Source of the DNA: Prevotellaceae bacterium
GTDB taxonomy: Bacteria; Bacteroidota; Bacteroidia; Bacteroidales; UBA932
NCBI GenBank assembly: GCA_031288885.1
Contig: JAITQP010000176.1
Location: forward strand, 1 to 16,222
DNA length: 16,222 bases
Direction: 5' to 3'
The notes beneath the pieces are model-generated. The model did not search any database. It was given only the letters and a program-made list of their open reading frames with translations, and was not told where the DNA came from. Every line of letters starts with the position of its first letter. The first letter of the stretch is position 1. Below, piece after piece: positions 15,998 to 16,222 of the stretch. The translations under genes were made by a program, and so were the position numbers.

Positions 15998-16052
15998 ATT
16001 ACGAATTACGAATTAGGAATTACGAATTACGAATTACGAATTACGAATTAGG
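15997..16052 (+). repeat. Heptamer repeat array C (8 units) immediately after the second GH43
   Basis: Eight contiguous 7-bp units fill 15997-16052: AATTACG twice, AATTAGG, AATTACG four times, AATTAGG. The first base of the array is the last base of the GH43 stop codon TGA. The array therefore begins exactly at the gene end but, unlike arrays A and B, adds no codons. It is the longest and most regular of the three. Confidence 0.93.
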
Positions 16053-16083
16053 CTGACGCGTCAATCTATTCCTAATTCCTAAT
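16045..16083 (+). repeat. Inverted repeat closing heptamer array C
   Basis: GAATTAGG (16045-16052) is exactly complementary to CCTAATTC (16071-16078). The 18-base loop contains the 10-bp palindrome TGACGCGTCA (16054-16063). TAATTCCTAAT (16073-16083) also pairs perfectly with ATTAGGAATTA inside the array (16012-16022), so longer alternative folds exist. No T run follows, so an intrinsic terminator is unlikely. An RNA stability or processing element is possible. Confidence 0.6.
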
Positions 16084-16121
16084 ACAATTAAAATGGTAAT
16101 AATAAGCTAAAACAAAATAAC

Positions 16122-16222
16122 ATGAAACAGGCACGATACTTATTTCCCACCGACTACATGGCCGATCCGGCTGTGCACGTGTTCAACGGCAGGCTGTACA
16201 TCTACCCTTCGCACGACCGCGA
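16122..16222 (+). CDS. GH43 family enzyme, no signal peptide (3' end outside window)
   Basis: Only the first 33 complete codons are present. They read MKQARYLFPTDYMADPAVHVF and then NGRLYIYPSHDR. The MADPAVHVFNGRLYIYPSHD stretch is the opening blade of a GH43 propeller, with Asp15 of A-D-P as the expected catalytic base. This type, as I recall it, occurs in xylan loci as a beta-xylosidase or arabinofuranosidase, often in subfamily 1. There is no signal peptide or lipobox, so the enzyme is predicted to be cytoplasmic, working on sugars imported by the symporter at 11653-13047. The start ATG is preceded by an A-rich leader (AAAACAAAATAAC) typical of this organism. It lies 124 bp after the previous stop, across heptamer array C and its inverted repeat. 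The family call is good despite the short read; specificity cannot be judged. Confidence 0.82.
   Translation, partial: MKQARYLFPTDYMADPAVHVFNGRLYIYPSHDR

Noticed and set aside
16054..16063. TGACGCGTCA palindrome as a regulator operator
   Set aside because: It is a single copy lying in the loop of a repeat-derived inverted repeat, not beside a promoter, so it is better explained as part of the repeat.

Overview
The window is one strand of a xylan-utilisation gene cluster from a member of the Bacteroidota. It is most likely from the order Bacteroidales; I would not name a genus. The reasons are a SusC/SusD pair, the absence of Shine-Dalgarno sequences with A-rich leaders before most starts, one candidate promoter with the Bacteroidetes -7 element (TAnnTTTG), lipoprotein signals, and enzyme families typical of polysaccharide utilisation loci (PULs). 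Coding DNA is GC-rich, while gene junctions are AT-rich. All ten genes are on the + strand.

Layout: 1-2879 is a SusC-like TonB-dependent transporter, cut at the window's left edge. 2893-4869 is its SusD-like lipoprotein. A strong stem-loop terminator (4893-4924) and a candidate promoter (about 5028) separate the SusCD pair from the enzyme operon. That operon holds a SASA/SGNH carbohydrate esterase with an inserted beta-sandwich (5101-7023), an AT-rich cysteine-rich lipoprotein of unknown function (7060-7548), a GH43 enzyme with a beta-sandwich tail (7561-9114), a GH115 alpha-glucuronidase (9142-11646), a GPH-family sugar:cation symporter (11653-13047), a GH10 endo-xylanase lipoprotein (13099-14241), a second GH43 lipoprotein (14327-15997) and the start of a third GH43 without a signal peptide (16122 to the right edge).

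How it works together (inference from families): GH10 cuts the xylan backbone and SusCD brings oligosaccharides across the outer membrane. The esterase, GH115 and GH43 enzymes remove acetyl groups, (methyl)glucuronic acid, and arabinose or xylose. The symporter moves products across the inner membrane, and the signal-less GH43 finishes digestion in the cytoplasm. The substrate is therefore probably acetylated glucurono(arabino)xylan. No regulator and no SusE/F-like surface glycan-binding protein is visible in the window.

The least ordinary part is the set of gene junctions. Tandem arrays of a 7-bp unit (AATTACG/AATTAGG) sit exactly on the 3' ends of three enzyme genes. In two of them the array supplies the last codons and the stop. 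The junction after GH10 also carries a palindromic repeat whose tail appears to have been amplified into five 11-bp repeats just before the next start codon.
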